NCBI RefSeq assembly: GCF_000751775.1
Contig: NZ_CCRF01000064.1
Location: 1 to 64,000, forward strand
Source of the DNA: Caldibacillus thermoamylovorans
GTDB taxonomy: Bacteria > Bacillota > Bacilli > Bacillales > Caldibacillaceae
Direction of reading: 5' to 3'
DNA length: 64,000 bases
Part shown: positions 17,862-27,175 of the stretch, piece after piece
How positions within the stretch are numbered: position 1 is the first letter of the stretch
Layout: every line of letters starts with the position of its first letter
Position numbers and translations under genes: made by a program
Notes under the pieces: model-generated
The model's input: the letters and a program-made list of their open reading frames with translations, nothing else
Databases searched by the model: none
Told to the model about the DNA's origin: nothing

Positions 17862-19325
17862 TTACCGATCCGGGTCTTTCGGATCCAAAAACTTCGGGCG
17901 TGTCCTCTTCAACGGGATTGGCGCCCGAATGATGATGTCCATCATCCCCTTGAAGTCAAAAGGAATAAATGGCCACAAATAAGGGACATTATAGGATTTC
18001 ATGGTAACCAACAAAAGCACCCATAAAAAGGTCCCAATAACAAAACCAATTTCATGGAGGATGGCAGTCAAGGTTAATAAAATAAGACGGAAAATTCGGT
18101 TGGCCAGACTCATTTCATAGCTAGGTGTTGCAAACATCCCAATCGCAGCAATAGATAAATAAAGAATCACTTCATTGGAAAACAGACCAACTTCAACGGC
18201 AACTTGGCCGATCATTAGTGCGGCGACTAAACCGAGTGCAGTTGCCAATGAATTCGGGGTATGGATCGCGGCCATCCTTAACATATCGATCCCAACTTCG
18301 ATTAATAAAAATTGAAGATATAACGGAATTTGACCGTCTTCATTCGGACCGATAAAAGAAAGTCGTTCCGGTAACAGTTCCGGTTGAACGGCCAATAAGT
18401 ACCAAAGCGGTAATAAAAATATCGATGCCCAGACAGCCAAAAACCGGACAAGTCGTAAGTAAGCACCGACCACCGGCTTATTTCGGTATTCCTCCGCATG
18501 TTGCAGATGGTGCCAAAAGGTTGTCGGTGCAATGATGACGCTGGGAGAACCGTCGACAATAATGCAGACATGCCCTTCATATAAATGAGCGGCAGCGGTA
18601 TCCGGCCTTTCGGTATAACGGACGGTTGGATACGGATTCCAATGATTACCGGATATAAATTCTTCTACTGTTTTTTCGGCCATTGGAATCCCGTCTGTAT
18701 CAATTTTTTCAAGAGACTTTTTAATATCTATTACAAGGTCTTCATCTGCTATATCTTCCAAATAGCAAACAACAACATCGGTTTTCGAGCGGCGACCGAC
18801 TTGCATATATTCCATCCGCAGTGTCCGGTCACGAATCCGCCTTCTCGTTAAAGCTGTATTAAATACTAATGTTTCAACATAACCGTCTCTGGAACCACGG
18901 ACAACACGTTCAATATCCGGTTCTTCCGGGCTCCTTGCCGGATATGTTCTTGCATCGATTAAAATTGCCTTATCGATACCATCCACAATTAATGCAGTAG
19001 GTCCGGCCAACACCATGTCAGCAACTTTTTGCAAATCATCGGTTGTTTCAATTTCAACATAAGGTATATAGCTTCGAAGTAATTTTTCTAATGGATGGTC
19101 AGAAATTTCTTCCGCCTTTAGTCCGCTAAGCAGCTTCATTATTTGCACAAAAACATCATCTTTAATAAAACCATCAATGAAAAAGACTGCCATATCCCGC
19201 TCAGCATAAAGTAAGTCAAGTTGAATGACATCAAAGCTCTTTCCAATTCCTAAAATCTGCCTTAAATTGTTTATATTCTCATGGATGTTTTTCGAAACAG
19301 TGATTTTTTCATTATTCGTTTCCAT
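17862..19325 (-). CDS. GerA-family spore germination protein (SpoVAF-like)
   Basis: 487 aa. N-terminal soluble GerA domain (about 20-285) and four to five membrane helices (about 290-460), the layout of germinant receptor A subunits and of SpoVAF. Motifs VIVDGSPSVIIAPTTFW and the arginine-rich RRRIRDRTLRMEY block are typical. It stands alone here, without B or C subunit genes or the spoVA cluster. Length and sequence favour SpoVAF-like over a complete receptor. Inner spore membrane, expected in the forespore. A weak SigG-like GAATA...CATGTG arrangement is visible upstream. Confidence 0.85.
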   Translation of the reverse strand: METNNEKITVSKNIHENINNLRQILGIGKSFDVIQLDLLYAERDMAVFFIDGFIKDDVFVQIMKLLSGLKAEEISDHPLEKLLRSYIPYVEIETTDDLQKVADMVLAGPTALIVDGIDKAILIDARTYPARSPEEPDIERVVRGSRDGYVETLVFNTALTRRRIRDRTLRMEYMQVGRRSKTDVVVCYLEDIADEDLVIDIKKSLEKIDTDGIPMAEKTVEEFISGNHWNPYPTVRYTERPDTAAAHLYEGHVCIIVDGSPSVIIAPTTFWHHLQHAEEYRNKPVVGAYLRLVRFLAVWASIFLLPLWYLLAVQPELLPERLSFIGPNEDGQIPLYLQFLLIEVGIDMLRMAAIHTPNSLATALGLVAALMIGQVAVEVGLFSNEVILYLSIAAIGMFATPSYEMSLANRIFRLILLTLTAILHEIGFVIGTFLWVLLLVTMKSYNVPYLWPFIPFDFKGMMDIIIRAPIPLKRTRPKFLDPKDPDR

Positions 19326-19719
19326 GGTTTTTTACACCTGCCTAATTTTGGCTAACAGGATGGAGATATCCTAATCGGTACACATGTAAAAATTTCTAAA
19401 GATTATTCCGAAATACCAGTTTTATGACACCCTATTTTTCACCTAAATGTCCAAGAGGTGTTTTATCAAAAATATTTCGTTCTTTCGACACTATATCCTA
19501 CCTTAATGTTTGGACAATCGGTTTTTTTCGCCTAATTACCATAATAGACAAAGATATATCCCTCCATACTTCTTTGTTCATCATTTTTACGGTAATAAAC
19601 TTATTCAAACTCCCGCATCTTGAAATAAATACCGGATCATACATAGATGGACAAGAACATACACTGGTAAAGGAACGAATGATCAATTAATCCATTTAAT
19701 GAATGGCGGGGAGTAATAG
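19326..19719. other. Divergent intergenic region, no supported gene
   Basis: About 390 AT-rich bases between the GerA-family gene and the hypothetical gene at 19720. Short open frames here lack ribosome binding sites and family resemblance. It should contain the two divergent promoters. Confidence 0.4.
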
Positions 19720-20595
19720 ATGAAAACGACAAAAACTTTTCTAATCATATGTTCAGCTCTGATTACCATAACCGCATCTCTGTATTTTTTTCACTTTAAA
19801 AATAATCAAACGGTGGAGAGCATCACTTATTTTCCTCTGGATACAGAAGCACAATTCCTTGATGCAAAAACAAAAATAATGAATATCAAAACCGATCAAA
19901 ATCGTTATCAGTTTTCTGTAAAGTCCTATTCTCGATTGGATCGTCCAACTTATTTACGGCAGGATGTAACTTTCATTTTTGCGGGCGGAATTCTTATCGG
20001 TAAACTGGGGAAATGGGAGGAGAGTACAGACAGTTTGGAATTAAGTGGAATTTTTACCGAAAAAGATAATCAAATTGTTAGAGCCATTAGTTTTCACCAT
20101 GCCGAATTGCATGCAAAAGAAACCATTACAAGCAGTCAAAGCATGTCCGATGATTTTCTCTATATCATCCCAAATGCCCTCCCATCCCTTGTTTCTTTCC
20201 AAACGCCGAGTAATGAAGAAGAAACGGGATGGAAGGAAGTCCTGGATAAAGAAGAAAATCAAATCATTTCAACAAATTTAAAAAAAGCAGTAAGACAGCT
20301 TGATATTGATTTGGCTGAGTTTCATATAATTCCCTTATCTTTATTAGCCAATTATCAAAAACAGCCGCTCCCTTCCTTTTCCAGACAAAAATCAGATGAA
20401 ATTATCGGTCAACTTTGGGAAGGGCTATATAAGAACTATTATTTGGGAATAAGAAAACAAAACGGTCAACTCATTTCACCAATCGGCAGTACCGTTCCTA
20501 TTGTTTTACTATCAAAAGCAAAACAATACCTTTACGTCATTTTTCAAACAGCAGACAACGAATTTATCTCACTAAAACAACAAATCAATAACTAG
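19720..20595 (+). CDS. Membrane-anchored hypothetical protein
   Basis: 291 aa. N-terminal signal anchor at about 6-24 (FLIICSALITITASLYFF), without a lipobox, then an extracytoplasmic domain of mixed strands. GGCGGGGAG precedes the ATG. I do not recognise the family. Its stop codon shares the four bases CTAG with the stop codon of the convergent gluP. Base use is like its neighbours, so recent transfer is not evident. Confidence 0.75.
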   Translation: MKTTKTFLIICSALITITASLYFFHFKNNQTVESITYFPLDTEAQFLDAKTKIMNIKTDQNRYQFSVKSYSRLDRPTYLRQDVTFIFAGGILIGKLGKWEESTDSLELSGIFTEKDNQIVRAISFHHAELHAKETITSSQSMSDDFLYIIPNALPSLVSFQTPSNEEETGWKEVLDKEENQIISTNLKKAVRQLDIDLAEFHIIPLSLLANYQKQPLPSFSRQKSDEIIGQLWEGLYKNYYLGIRKQNGQLISPIGSTVPIVLLSKAKQYLYVIFQTADNEFISLKQQINN

Positions 20596-21803
20596 ATGTT
20601 TGGAAACTGATATCCATAGTAAAGGGCAATGGCTGTAATGACAACGGTTAGCAATAAATAATACATTCTATAGCGTTTTTTCGTATCCGGAAGTCCGAGA
20701 ATACCTGCTGCCAGAAACCCGCCAATCATTCCACCCATATGCCCGGAAATATCGATAGAAGGGACGGCAAAACCGATAACAACATTCACACCAATCAAGG
20801 CGAGAATATTGGGCCCGATCGTCCGGAAAAAAGTGTGTTTATGCTCGATTCCGAAATAAAGAAGAGCTCCAAATAAGCCGAAAATGGCCCCACTGGCACC
20901 GGCAGATAAATGTGAACTAAAAATAAAACTCGCCAGCGTTCCGAAAAAGCCGGAAAAAAGATAAATTATTAAAAATCGGAGCCGACCAAAAATGCTTTCA
21001 ACAGCCGTTCCCAAATAATAAAGACTGAGTCCGTTCATAAACAAATGGAGAAATCCAATATGTAAAAACATCGGTGTAAAGAATCGCCACCATTCACCAT
21101 CTAAAATGGCCGGATTATATTTTGCGCCGAAATAAAGTAACACGTACGGGTTGGTACTCCCGCCGTTCATTTCTAATAAAATAAACACGAAAGTAATAGC
21201 AACTAATAGAAAATAAGTAAAAAACGGTTTGGTCCGGTTAAACAACTGTTTTTCACGTTTTTCGGCAGCTATGGTTTCTTGAGAAATCAGACTTTTTAGA
21301 GCACCCACTTCATAATCAGAATAATCTTCTTTTATTTGACCGAACGGATTTTGCCCGATAATTTTTGTCACGAATTGAACGGAGTCTTGCAAATGACTTT
21401 CATCAAATAAAATGGAATACATTTTCGTTTTTACATTTTCGATTTGAACGGGACGATTGACGTACGGTTCATATGAATCCACCGGTGGGAGACTGGTGAA
21501 ATAAATATTCAACACTTGAAATTTATTGCGAAAATACATTTTACGAATCTTATCCGCTTGCAAAATCGTTTGCTTCATATCGGAACGCAGCCAATTGCTC
21601 CAGTCAATATCTTTCCGTTTCACCCGAATCAACGGAAATTGTTTATGAACGATGTTTTCCAACCAAACTTCCTGTTGATCCTCAGCCAAATGCATAATTC
21701 GATATCCATCTACAATCATGGAATGAATAAATTTCCAGTATAAATAATCGGTATGGTAACTCAAACGATTCCCTGCTTTCCTATTCCAATTTCTTACTAC
21801 CAT
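20592..21803 (-). CDS. gluP: Rhomboid intramembrane serine protease GluP (YqgP), TPR-less
   Basis: 403 aa. Cytoplasmic N-terminal domain (about 1-185), then the rhomboid core with six or seven helices. The catalytic dyad is S304 in GASGAIFG and H355 in SGHMGG. The supporting HxxxxHxxxN set is H248, H253 and N257. B. subtilis YqgP is about 507 aa and ends in TPR repeats; this protein ends soon after the last helix and has none. In B. subtilis it cleaves the magnesium transporter MgtE together with FtsH. The start is uncertain: ATG at 21803 has no clear site, and TTG at 21764 follows GCAGGGA. Confidence 0.9.
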   Translation of the reverse strand: MVVRNWNRKAGNRLSYHTDYLYWKFIHSMIVDGYRIMHLAEDQQEVWLENIVHKQFPLIRVKRKDIDWSNWLRSDMKQTILQADKIRKMYFRNKFQVLNIYFTSLPPVDSYEPYVNRPVQIENVKTKMYSILFDESHLQDSVQFVTKIIGQNPFGQIKEDYSDYEVGALKSLISQETIAAEKREKQLFNRTKPFFTYFLLVAITFVFILLEMNGGSTNPYVLLYFGAKYNPAILDGEWWRFFTPMFLHIGFLHLFMNGLSLYYLGTAVESIFGRLRFLIIYLFSGFFGTLASFIFSSHLSAGASGAIFGLFGALLYFGIEHKHTFFRTIGPNILALIGVNVVIGFAVPSIDISGHMGGMIGGFLAAGILGLPDTKKRYRMYYLLLTVVITAIALYYGYQFPNI

Positions 21804-21951
21804 TGTAATGGAGTAAACGAAAAAATTGCAACAAAGAAAAGCGCAGGTGACTATTCATCTTTGTTCAAACGGGACTTAATCCGTCGCGCTCAGAAATTGA
21901 CAACAAAAATACGAAGGGCGCCCGCTCAATGACCTGGCATTGGCAACAAAA

Positions 21952-21980
21952 AAAGACAGACCAATCAAAGCCTGTCCAAA
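21952..21980 (-). terminator. Terminator of the 64-aa protein gene
   Basis: On the minus strand, GGACAGGC and GTCTGTC form the stem, followed by TTTTTTTG. It lies 8 bases past the stop codon. Confidence 0.8.
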
Positions 21981-21985
21981 ATTCT

Positions 21986-22180
21986 TTATTGAGCAGATGT
22001 TGTCCGAAAAGATGAACGGATAAATAAGTTTCGAATACTCGGGATCCGCATGGAAGTAGCCACCGCCCATTTTCTAATCCGTTCATTGCCTAAAACCCAA
22101 TTCATGATGTGGTAACGATATTGAAAAGCCTTGACTATCGCATAGCCTACAAACATTAACTTCAACAAACGTGATAACAT
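21986..22180 (-). CDS. Small basic protein at the yqgO position
   Basis: 64 aa from the ATG at 22180, chosen because CAGGAGGTTG precedes it; the frame stays open 17 codons upstream. A weakly hydrophobic start (MLSRLLKLMFVGYAIVKAFQ) is followed by a basic region rich in R, S and I. It occupies the position of B. subtilis yqgO, between yqgN and gluP, but I could not confirm homology. Good ribosome binding site and its own terminator support a real gene. Confidence 0.65.
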   Translation of the reverse strand: MLSRLLKLMFVGYAIVKAFQYRYHIMNWVLGNERIRKWAVATSMRIPSIRNLFIRSSFRTTSAQ

Positions 22181-22254
22181 TGATTTCAACCTCCTGAAAA
22201 TAGTTTTTGGCAAATTTCGTTTTTTATCCAAAAATTATCTTGGAGGCCGCCGAC

Positions 22255-22824
22255 TCATTCTTCAAACCCAAACATATCTTCATCAGTCAATATTTTTTTC
22301 ACTTGATAATCATATTCCTCAACCGGTAACCAATCGACCAGTTGTTCCCGGAACGATAAAACGATGGATTCCCCGGTAAAATTCGGTAAAAAACGATCAT
22401 AATACCCGCCGCCATAACCTAATCGAAAGCCGTTTTTTGTAAAAGCTAACCCCGGGATAAATAATAAATCTATTTCAGCAGGATCTGTTTTTTCTGCTTT
22501 TTTGGGCAATGGTTCATATAATCCGAAATAACCCTTCTCTACTTCAGAAAAGTTGTGAATTGTATAAAATTCCAAAGCCCTGCTCGAAGGAATACATTTT
22601 GGCACCGCCACTAATTTTTCTTCGGACCAAGCTCTCTCGATGATTGGGTGTGTATTGACTTCAGGAAACCTGGAAATTGTAATGCCTATCATTTTTGCCT
22701 TATTCCATTCTTCTGTTTTAAACAATTTTTCCGCGATCAAACTTGACTTTTCATGATAATCTTCTTTTGTAAGCAATAACAGTTTGGCCTTCATTTTTTC
22801 CCTGAATTCTTTTTTCGATATCAT
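22255..22824 (-). CDS. yqgN: 5-formyltetrahydrofolate cyclo-ligase
   Basis: 189 aa. Converts 5-formyl-THF and ATP to 5,10-methenyl-THF. The signature GYGGGYYDRFL and the N-terminal KKEFREKMK nucleotide-contact region are present. GGAGGGGTCTG precedes the ATG. Confidence 0.94.
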   Translation of the reverse strand: MISKKEFREKMKAKLLLLTKEDYHEKSSLIAEKLFKTEEWNKAKMIGITISRFPEVNTHPIIERAWSEEKLVAVPKCIPSSRALEFYTIHNFSEVEKGYFGLYEPLPKKAEKTDPAEIDLLFIPGLAFTKNGFRLGYGGGYYDRFLPNFTGESIVLSFREQLVDWLPVEEYDYQVKKILTDEDMFGFEE

Positions 22825-22855
22825 CAGACCCCTCCTATTGTGCGAAAGAAAACTA

Positions 22856-22972
22856 AAGCGATTGCCGTCGAGTTTGCATCCTTGCCGGAATTTAAACTGT
22901 ACCTTATAAAAACCCTTACGATTGTCGCTGAATTTACCTTCCTTCTGGTATTTAAACTTTTGCGTATGAAGA
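22856..22972. repeat. Two degenerate tandem copies of a 60-bp repeat
   Basis: CGATTG starts a copy at 22859 and again at 22919. About 29 of 40 aligned bases match, ending in TTTAAACT in both. On the minus strand the first copy begins AAACTCGACGGCAATCG, resembling the AAACTCGGCGACTGCCGAG unit at 39088. It may be worn remains of that family. Confidence 0.5.
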
Positions 22973-22997
22973 AAAACAGCAGGAGAAATCCTGCTGT
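22973..22997 (-). terminator. Terminator of rpmG
   Basis: ACAGCAGGA/TCCTGCTGT stem with a short loop, then TTTTTC on the minus strand, directly after the rpmG stop codon. Confidence 0.85.
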
Positions 22998-23147
22998 TTA
23001 CTTTGTTTCACGATGTACTGTAGTTTTTTTATCACGAGGACAATATTTCTTTAATTCTAAACGATCGGGATTATTACGTTTATTTTTTGTGGTTATATAA
23101 TTACGTTCACCGCACTCAGTACATGCCAATGTAATGTTTACGCGCAT
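22998..23147 (-). CDS. rpmG: Ribosomal protein bL33
   Basis: 49 aa, [20 protein letters not shown] onward, of the large ribosomal subunit. It has CxxC at C9/C12 but only one cysteine in the second knuckle (C36, with D39 where C+ forms have cysteine). GGAGGGAAT precedes the ATG at 23147. Confidence 0.95.
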   Translation of the reverse strand: MRVNITLACTECGERNYITTKNKRNNPDRLELKKYCPRDKKTTVHRETK

Positions 23148-23201
23148 ATTATTCCCTCCAGTCCATTCACAAATTACGACCTTACTATAATATCATTTAA
23201 T

Positions 23202-23792
23202 TCATGAAAAAGCTAGTCTCGATTTTAGCTGTTCATCCCGACTTAACAATTCTTTTTCAGAAAAGGTTTTTGAGGCAAGCGTCCATGTATAGGCTACGGT
23301 CGTCTCATAAGGAACAAGCAGTTGTTCGAGGGTGTATAAGCCAACAACATTCCCGGTTCCAATCGGATTAAAAGGAATCACTCCGTCGCAAATTTTTTCA
23401 ATGTATTGATACTTTTTTAAAACACCATATTGACTCATCGAGGTACCGTTAATCATCCCCGATGCCAAAAACAATCCATCTTCATTCGTTAAAAATAAAA
23501 CATCCTTTTTCGGTGAGACAAAAACGTAATTGTTTTTCAGATCGTTTAAATTGCTTTCGACAAATACTTTTATCGGTACTCTTTGATCTGTTAAATTGCT
23601 AATAGAAAGCTTTGCCAAAAGAAAATCATCTTTCGTATGCAAATAGCGGCAATTAATATGAAAGCTGCCATCCATTAACCAATTTTCTCCTGCCGTTATT
23701 TTCTTCATTTTTCCATTCCAATAAAGAAAATGATTAAATTTCAACTGATAATTCAATTGCATTAAATAATCTTCCGTATGCAAAATATTCAT
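23202..23792 (-). CDS. Hypothetical protein, beta-rich
   Basis: 196 aa from the ATG at 23792, which follows GGGAGTGGGAACG; an earlier in-frame start at 23837 lacks a site. No signal peptide or membrane helix. The pattern of short strands suggests a beta-sandwich. I do not recognise the family. It lies alone between rpmG and the divergent yqzD. Confidence 0.65.
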   Translation of the reverse strand: MNILHTEDYLMQLNYQLKFNHFLYWNGKMKKITAGENWLMDGSFHINCRYLHTKDDFLLAKLSISNLTDQRVPIKVFVESNLNDLKNNYVFVSPKKDVLFLTNEDGLFLASGMINGTSMSQYGVLKKYQYIEKICDGVIPFNPIGTGNVVGLYTLEQLLVPYETTVAYTWTLASKTFSEKELLSRDEQLKSRLAFS

Positions 23793-23957
23793 CGTTCCCA
23801 CTCCCATTCTAATGTTATCTTCCTCTATTTTCACCAATTACTTTTTCAAAATTATTATTATATTCATCGTAACACCAAATCATTATTCGAACAATAAACG
23901 CAATTTGTCATATTTTGTTATTTTACCTATGTTTTTTTCGCCATATTTTTTGTAAAA

Positions 23958-23988
23958 TTGACAGGCTTTGATATGATATATGTAAAAA
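23958..23988 (+). promoter_or_regulatory. Possible promoter of yqzD-yqzC
   Basis: A perfect TTGACA at 23958-23963, with TAAAAT 19 bases on or TGTAAA 17 bases on. The -10 fit is mediocre. The start codon of yqzD is 80 bases downstream. Confidence 0.4.
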
Positions 23989-24067
23989 TAGGAAAAATTT
24001 CTCAGTTATTATTTATCTATGTTGTTCCTTGTCAAATTATGATAAACTTTACGGTGGGAGTGATGAT

Positions 24068-24424
24068 ATGGATATTTTAATATTCGTACTAATGGCTATC
24101 GCGATTATTTTGATCGTTGTTTCATTTTTTCTTCCCGATCGTACGAAAGAATTGAGCAATGAGGTTGAGCAATTGTCGATCCAGATGTACCAGGAAAATT
24201 TTCAAATCAAAAAACGATTGAAAATTTTAGAAGAAGAATTATTAATTCCTGGTGACATGGATAAAAACCCTTCTCAAGCCAAAAACCCGAATCCAATCAT
24301 TGTCGGACAAGTTCGTCTTTTACATGAGCAAGGATTGACTGTGGAACAAATTGCGAAACAGTCTGCACTAAGTGAGGATGAAGTGAAGCAAATTTTAGAA
24401 ACGATTAAGGTGGTCAAGCAATGA
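24068..24424 (+). CDS. yqzD: Membrane-anchored helical protein YqzD-like
   Basis: 118 aa from the ATG at 24068, preceded by GGTGGGAGTGATG. One N-terminal membrane helix (about 3-22), a coiled-coil stretch (KELSNEVEQLSIQMYQENFQ), and a C-terminal helix-turn-helix-like segment HEQGLTVEQIAKQSALSEDE. It overlaps the next gene by 4 bases (ATGA). Named by its place between pbpA and rpmG; function unknown. Confidence 0.7.
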   Translation: MDILIFVLMAIAIILIVVSFFLPDRTKELSNEVEQLSIQMYQENFQIKKRLKILEEELLIPGDMDKNPSQAKNPNPIIVGQVRLLHEQGLTVEQIAKQSALSEDEVKQILETIKVVKQ

Positions 24425-24894
24425 ATAGACTGAACGTTCGCTTTTTTAGTATTGGAATGTTGGTTGCTTCGATCATTATTTTCCTGTACGGGTTCTTTTT
24501 TGAAAATGATACGGCTAAATCGGAACCAACAGCCGAAAAAGAAGGATATACTCTGGTCGAAAAGGACAGATTGGATTTATTTAAAGAGAAAATTGCCGGT
24601 CTTGAAGCGGAAAATGCAGATTTGAAAAAAACGATCGAGGAAAGCAAAAATGCACCAACGAATACAGCAGAACAAGAACAAGAAAAGCAACAAGTATTTA
24701 TGTTCGAAATTAGAGAGGGCATGAGTTTGGAAGATATTGCCAGAGGTCTTGCGGGAATTCATATTATTACCGATCAAAATGATTTTATTAACTTCATGGT
24801 CCAAAATGGATATGAAAAAAGAGTTCAACCGGGACAATATGAATTTAAGCAAGGAATATCAAACCAAGAAATTGCTGATATGATTACAAAATGA
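24421..24894 (+). CDS. yqzC: MltG/YceG-like N-terminal domain protein YqzC
   Basis: 157 aa. Signal anchor (about 9-27), a coiled-coil linker (about 45-75), and a C-terminal LysM-like region (about 90-156) resembling the N-terminal domain of endolytic transglycosylase MltG (EIREGMSLEDIARGL...VQPGQYEFKQG). The catalytic YceG domain is absent, so it should not cut glycan; a wall-associated accessory role is inferred. Coupled to yqzD. Confidence 0.75.
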   Translation: MNRLNVRFFSIGMLVASIIIFLYGFFFENDTAKSEPTAEKEGYTLVEKDRLDLFKEKIAGLEAENADLKKTIEESKNAPTNTAEQEQEKQQVFMFEIREGMSLEDIARGLAGIHIITDQNDFINFMVQNGYEKRVQPGQYEFKQGISNQEIADMITK

Positions 24895-24896
24895 TA

Positions 24897-24940
24897 AAAA
24901 GGAACTGTCCTTGGAGTGAATTCTCCTGACAGTTCCTTAA
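24897..24940 (+). terminator. Bidirectional terminator between yqzC and pbpA
   Basis: AAGGAACTGTC/GACAGTTCCTT with an inner GGAG/CTCC pairing, T-rich on both strands. It serves the convergent genes. Confidence 0.88.
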
Positions 24941-24943
24941 TTT

Positions 24944-27049
24944 TTATGGATTTGTCTCAGTTGTTCCTTGCTCTGTCGTTTCACCTGTTGCTTGATTCTG
25001 AGCGGGTTGTTTCGCCCGGTCAGCCTTTATACTGAAATATTTTTCCAACACTTCTTGAGCAATTACTAGGTTCACACTACCAACAGGTGATTTACCTCCA
25101 GTATAAAGATTCGGTAAAACAACGGAAATTGCCACTTCCGGGTTATCATACGGCGCATAGCCGACAAAGGTTAGATTTTCAGTTTGGACGGTACTCCCCG
25201 TTTTTTCATCTTTAAACCAACTTTGTGCCGTACCGGTTTTTCCGGCTACAACTGTTGGAACATTTTTAAAATAATTCCTAGCTGTACCGCGAGAACCATT
25301 GACTACCCGCCAAAAGCCTTCTTGCACCCGTTTAATCCAAGCATCTTGCATATCTACCCGATTGAGGACAACTGGATTCACTTCTTCAATAATTGGGCCA
25401 AGTTCATTACTATCTTCATTCGGTTCCCGGATTTCTTTAACCAGTTGCGGTTTCATCCGATAACCGTCATTGGCAATCGTCGACACATATTGAGCCAATT
25501 GTAACGGTGTATACGTATCATACTGTCCAAAGCCAAAATATAATAATTGACCCGGATATTCAGGTGCACGTTGAATCCCGACAACTTCATTATCGAAACC
25601 GATTCCGGTCTTCGTACCGAGGCCGAACTGGGCAAAATAACTGCGCATCACATTAATTTTATCTAAATCGATATTTAATGTTCCCATATATTTATAGGTT
25701 CCGCCGGCTACTTTAAGTGCAACTTTCGCCATATAAATATTCGATGACCGTTCCAGTGCGGTCAAATCATTAATTAAACCCATTCGAGAAACAGATGAAA
25801 TCGAAGTACCATTTTTAAAGACCATTTTTTCATCGGTTTCCATATTGCCAGGTTTGATAACCCCTGCCTGATACCCCATCAGGACGGTTGCACCTTTGAT
25901 AACCGAACCAGGTTCAAACGAATACGTAAATGTACCATTGGCATAATCCTCAAATTCTCTCGTCTTTCGATTGTATTGTTTTCCAGCTAGCGATAATATT
26001 TCCCCCGTTTTCGGATTCATGACAACAACAAATGCTTTATTAAAATAATTCGTACGCGGATATTGGACAATTTTTGCCATATGCTCTTGAAGGATCCTTT
26101 CCACTTCCGCTTGTAATTCCATATCAACGGTCAAAACAACGTCTTTACCGCTTTTCCCGTCAGATACCGATTCGGTATTTATGATTTTTCCGGATTTATC
26201 CGTTTCGGTTTTAACAACCGCTTTTGATCCTTGCAAAATATCTTCCAAAGATTGTTCGATGTAACTGTAGCCGACACGATCATTTAAACTGTACCCTTTC
26301 GACTGATAAAAATCGACTTTGTCTTCAGGCAATCCTTGTTTTACACTGCCAAGCATTCCTCTAAATACATCGCCAAACTGATATGCCCGTTCCCAGTCCG
26401 TCGTTACATCCACGCCCGGCAGATTCGCTAAGTTTTCACTAACCGCTGCATATTCTTCATCGGTGACATTTATATTTTTTACAATCGTTGGGGTCAAAGC
26501 GGTAGCCGAATAAATTTTTCGATAAATCGCTGCTACATTCATATCGACCGATTGTAATTGTTCTTCGGTAATTCGCTCCAATTTTAATTGATACAGCTCT
26601 TTGTCCTTTAAGTTTTTCTCTTCAGAACGGGTTACAAGTTTCTTTCCATTTTTATTTTCAAGAAGCCAAATATCTTTTTTATCCCGTTCCGTTACTTTTT
26701 TCATATCATCCTCTGGCATCTGAATAAATTTGGCCAGCTTTTTCGCAATTTCATACAATTCATCCGGTTGCGGATTTTTAGGCGGCGTGTACGTAATTGC
26801 TTTTTGCGGAACATTGTAAACAACTTTTTTATAAGTTGAATCATATAATTCGCCGCGGGGAACTGAATGATTTACAGATATTTCTTCTGTTTTTCGAACT
26901 TCATTTTTATATTCCTCACCTTCAACAATTTGGACAACCCCTAATCTTAAAATTAAGATAGAAAACATGACGAAAACAGTAAAAAACAATATATTCATCC
27001 GTAAAGGTATATGATTTTTTTTCTTATTGTTTTTTTGATTATTTTTCAC
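24944..27049 (-). CDS. pbpA: Class B penicillin-binding protein 2A
   Basis: About 701 aa from the GTG at 27049, which has GGGAAAGAGG upstream; a GTG 30 bases earlier lacks a site. Transpeptidase of the elongation complex. Cytoplasmic basic N-terminus, one membrane helix (about 19-40), dimerisation domain, and a C-terminal transpeptidase with SVIK (serine about 382), SSN (about 435) and KTGT (about 604). A low-complexity Q/T/E tail closes it. B. subtilis PbpA has 716 aa. In that genome the pst operon follows pbpA; here yqzC does. Confidence 0.93.
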   Translation of the reverse strand: MKNNQKNNKKKNHIPLRMNILFFTVFVMFSILILRLGVVQIVEGEEYKNEVRKTEEISVNHSVPRGELYDSTYKKVVYNVPQKAITYTPPKNPQPDELYEIAKKLAKFIQMPEDDMKKVTERDKKDIWLLENKNGKKLVTRSEEKNLKDKELYQLKLERITEEQLQSVDMNVAAIYRKIYSATALTPTIVKNINVTDEEYAAVSENLANLPGVDVTTDWERAYQFGDVFRGMLGSVKQGLPEDKVDFYQSKGYSLNDRVGYSYIEQSLEDILQGSKAVVKTETDKSGKIINTESVSDGKSGKDVVLTVDMELQAEVERILQEHMAKIVQYPRTNYFNKAFVVVMNPKTGEILSLAGKQYNRKTREFEDYANGTFTYSFEPGSVIKGATVLMGYQAGVIKPGNMETDEKMVFKNGTSISSVSRMGLINDLTALERSSNIYMAKVALKVAGGTYKYMGTLNIDLDKINVMRSYFAQFGLGTKTGIGFDNEVVGIQRAPEYPGQLLYFGFGQYDTYTPLQLAQYVSTIANDGYRMKPQLVKEIREPNEDSNELGPIIEEVNPVVLNRVDMQDAWIKRVQEGFWRVVNGSRGTARNYFKNVPTVVAGKTGTAQSWFKDEKTGSTVQTENLTFVGYAPYDNPEVAISVVLPNLYTGGKSPVGSVNLVIAQEVLEKYFSIKADRAKQPAQNQATGETTEQGTTETNP

Positions 27050-27175
27050 AAGTACACCAACCTCTTTCCCTTCATCCACATATAAAGAAGAAAATATCCA
27101 TACTTTCTATTTTATTTGATTTTGCTTCATATTTCTAGGAAAAGGTTAAGGAAAAGAAAGGGAAAGATGATGAAA

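Noticed and set aside
21865-22086. 73-aa open frame overlapping the 64-aa protein
   Set aside because: It reads through the terminator of the better supported 64-aa gene and has no site of its own.
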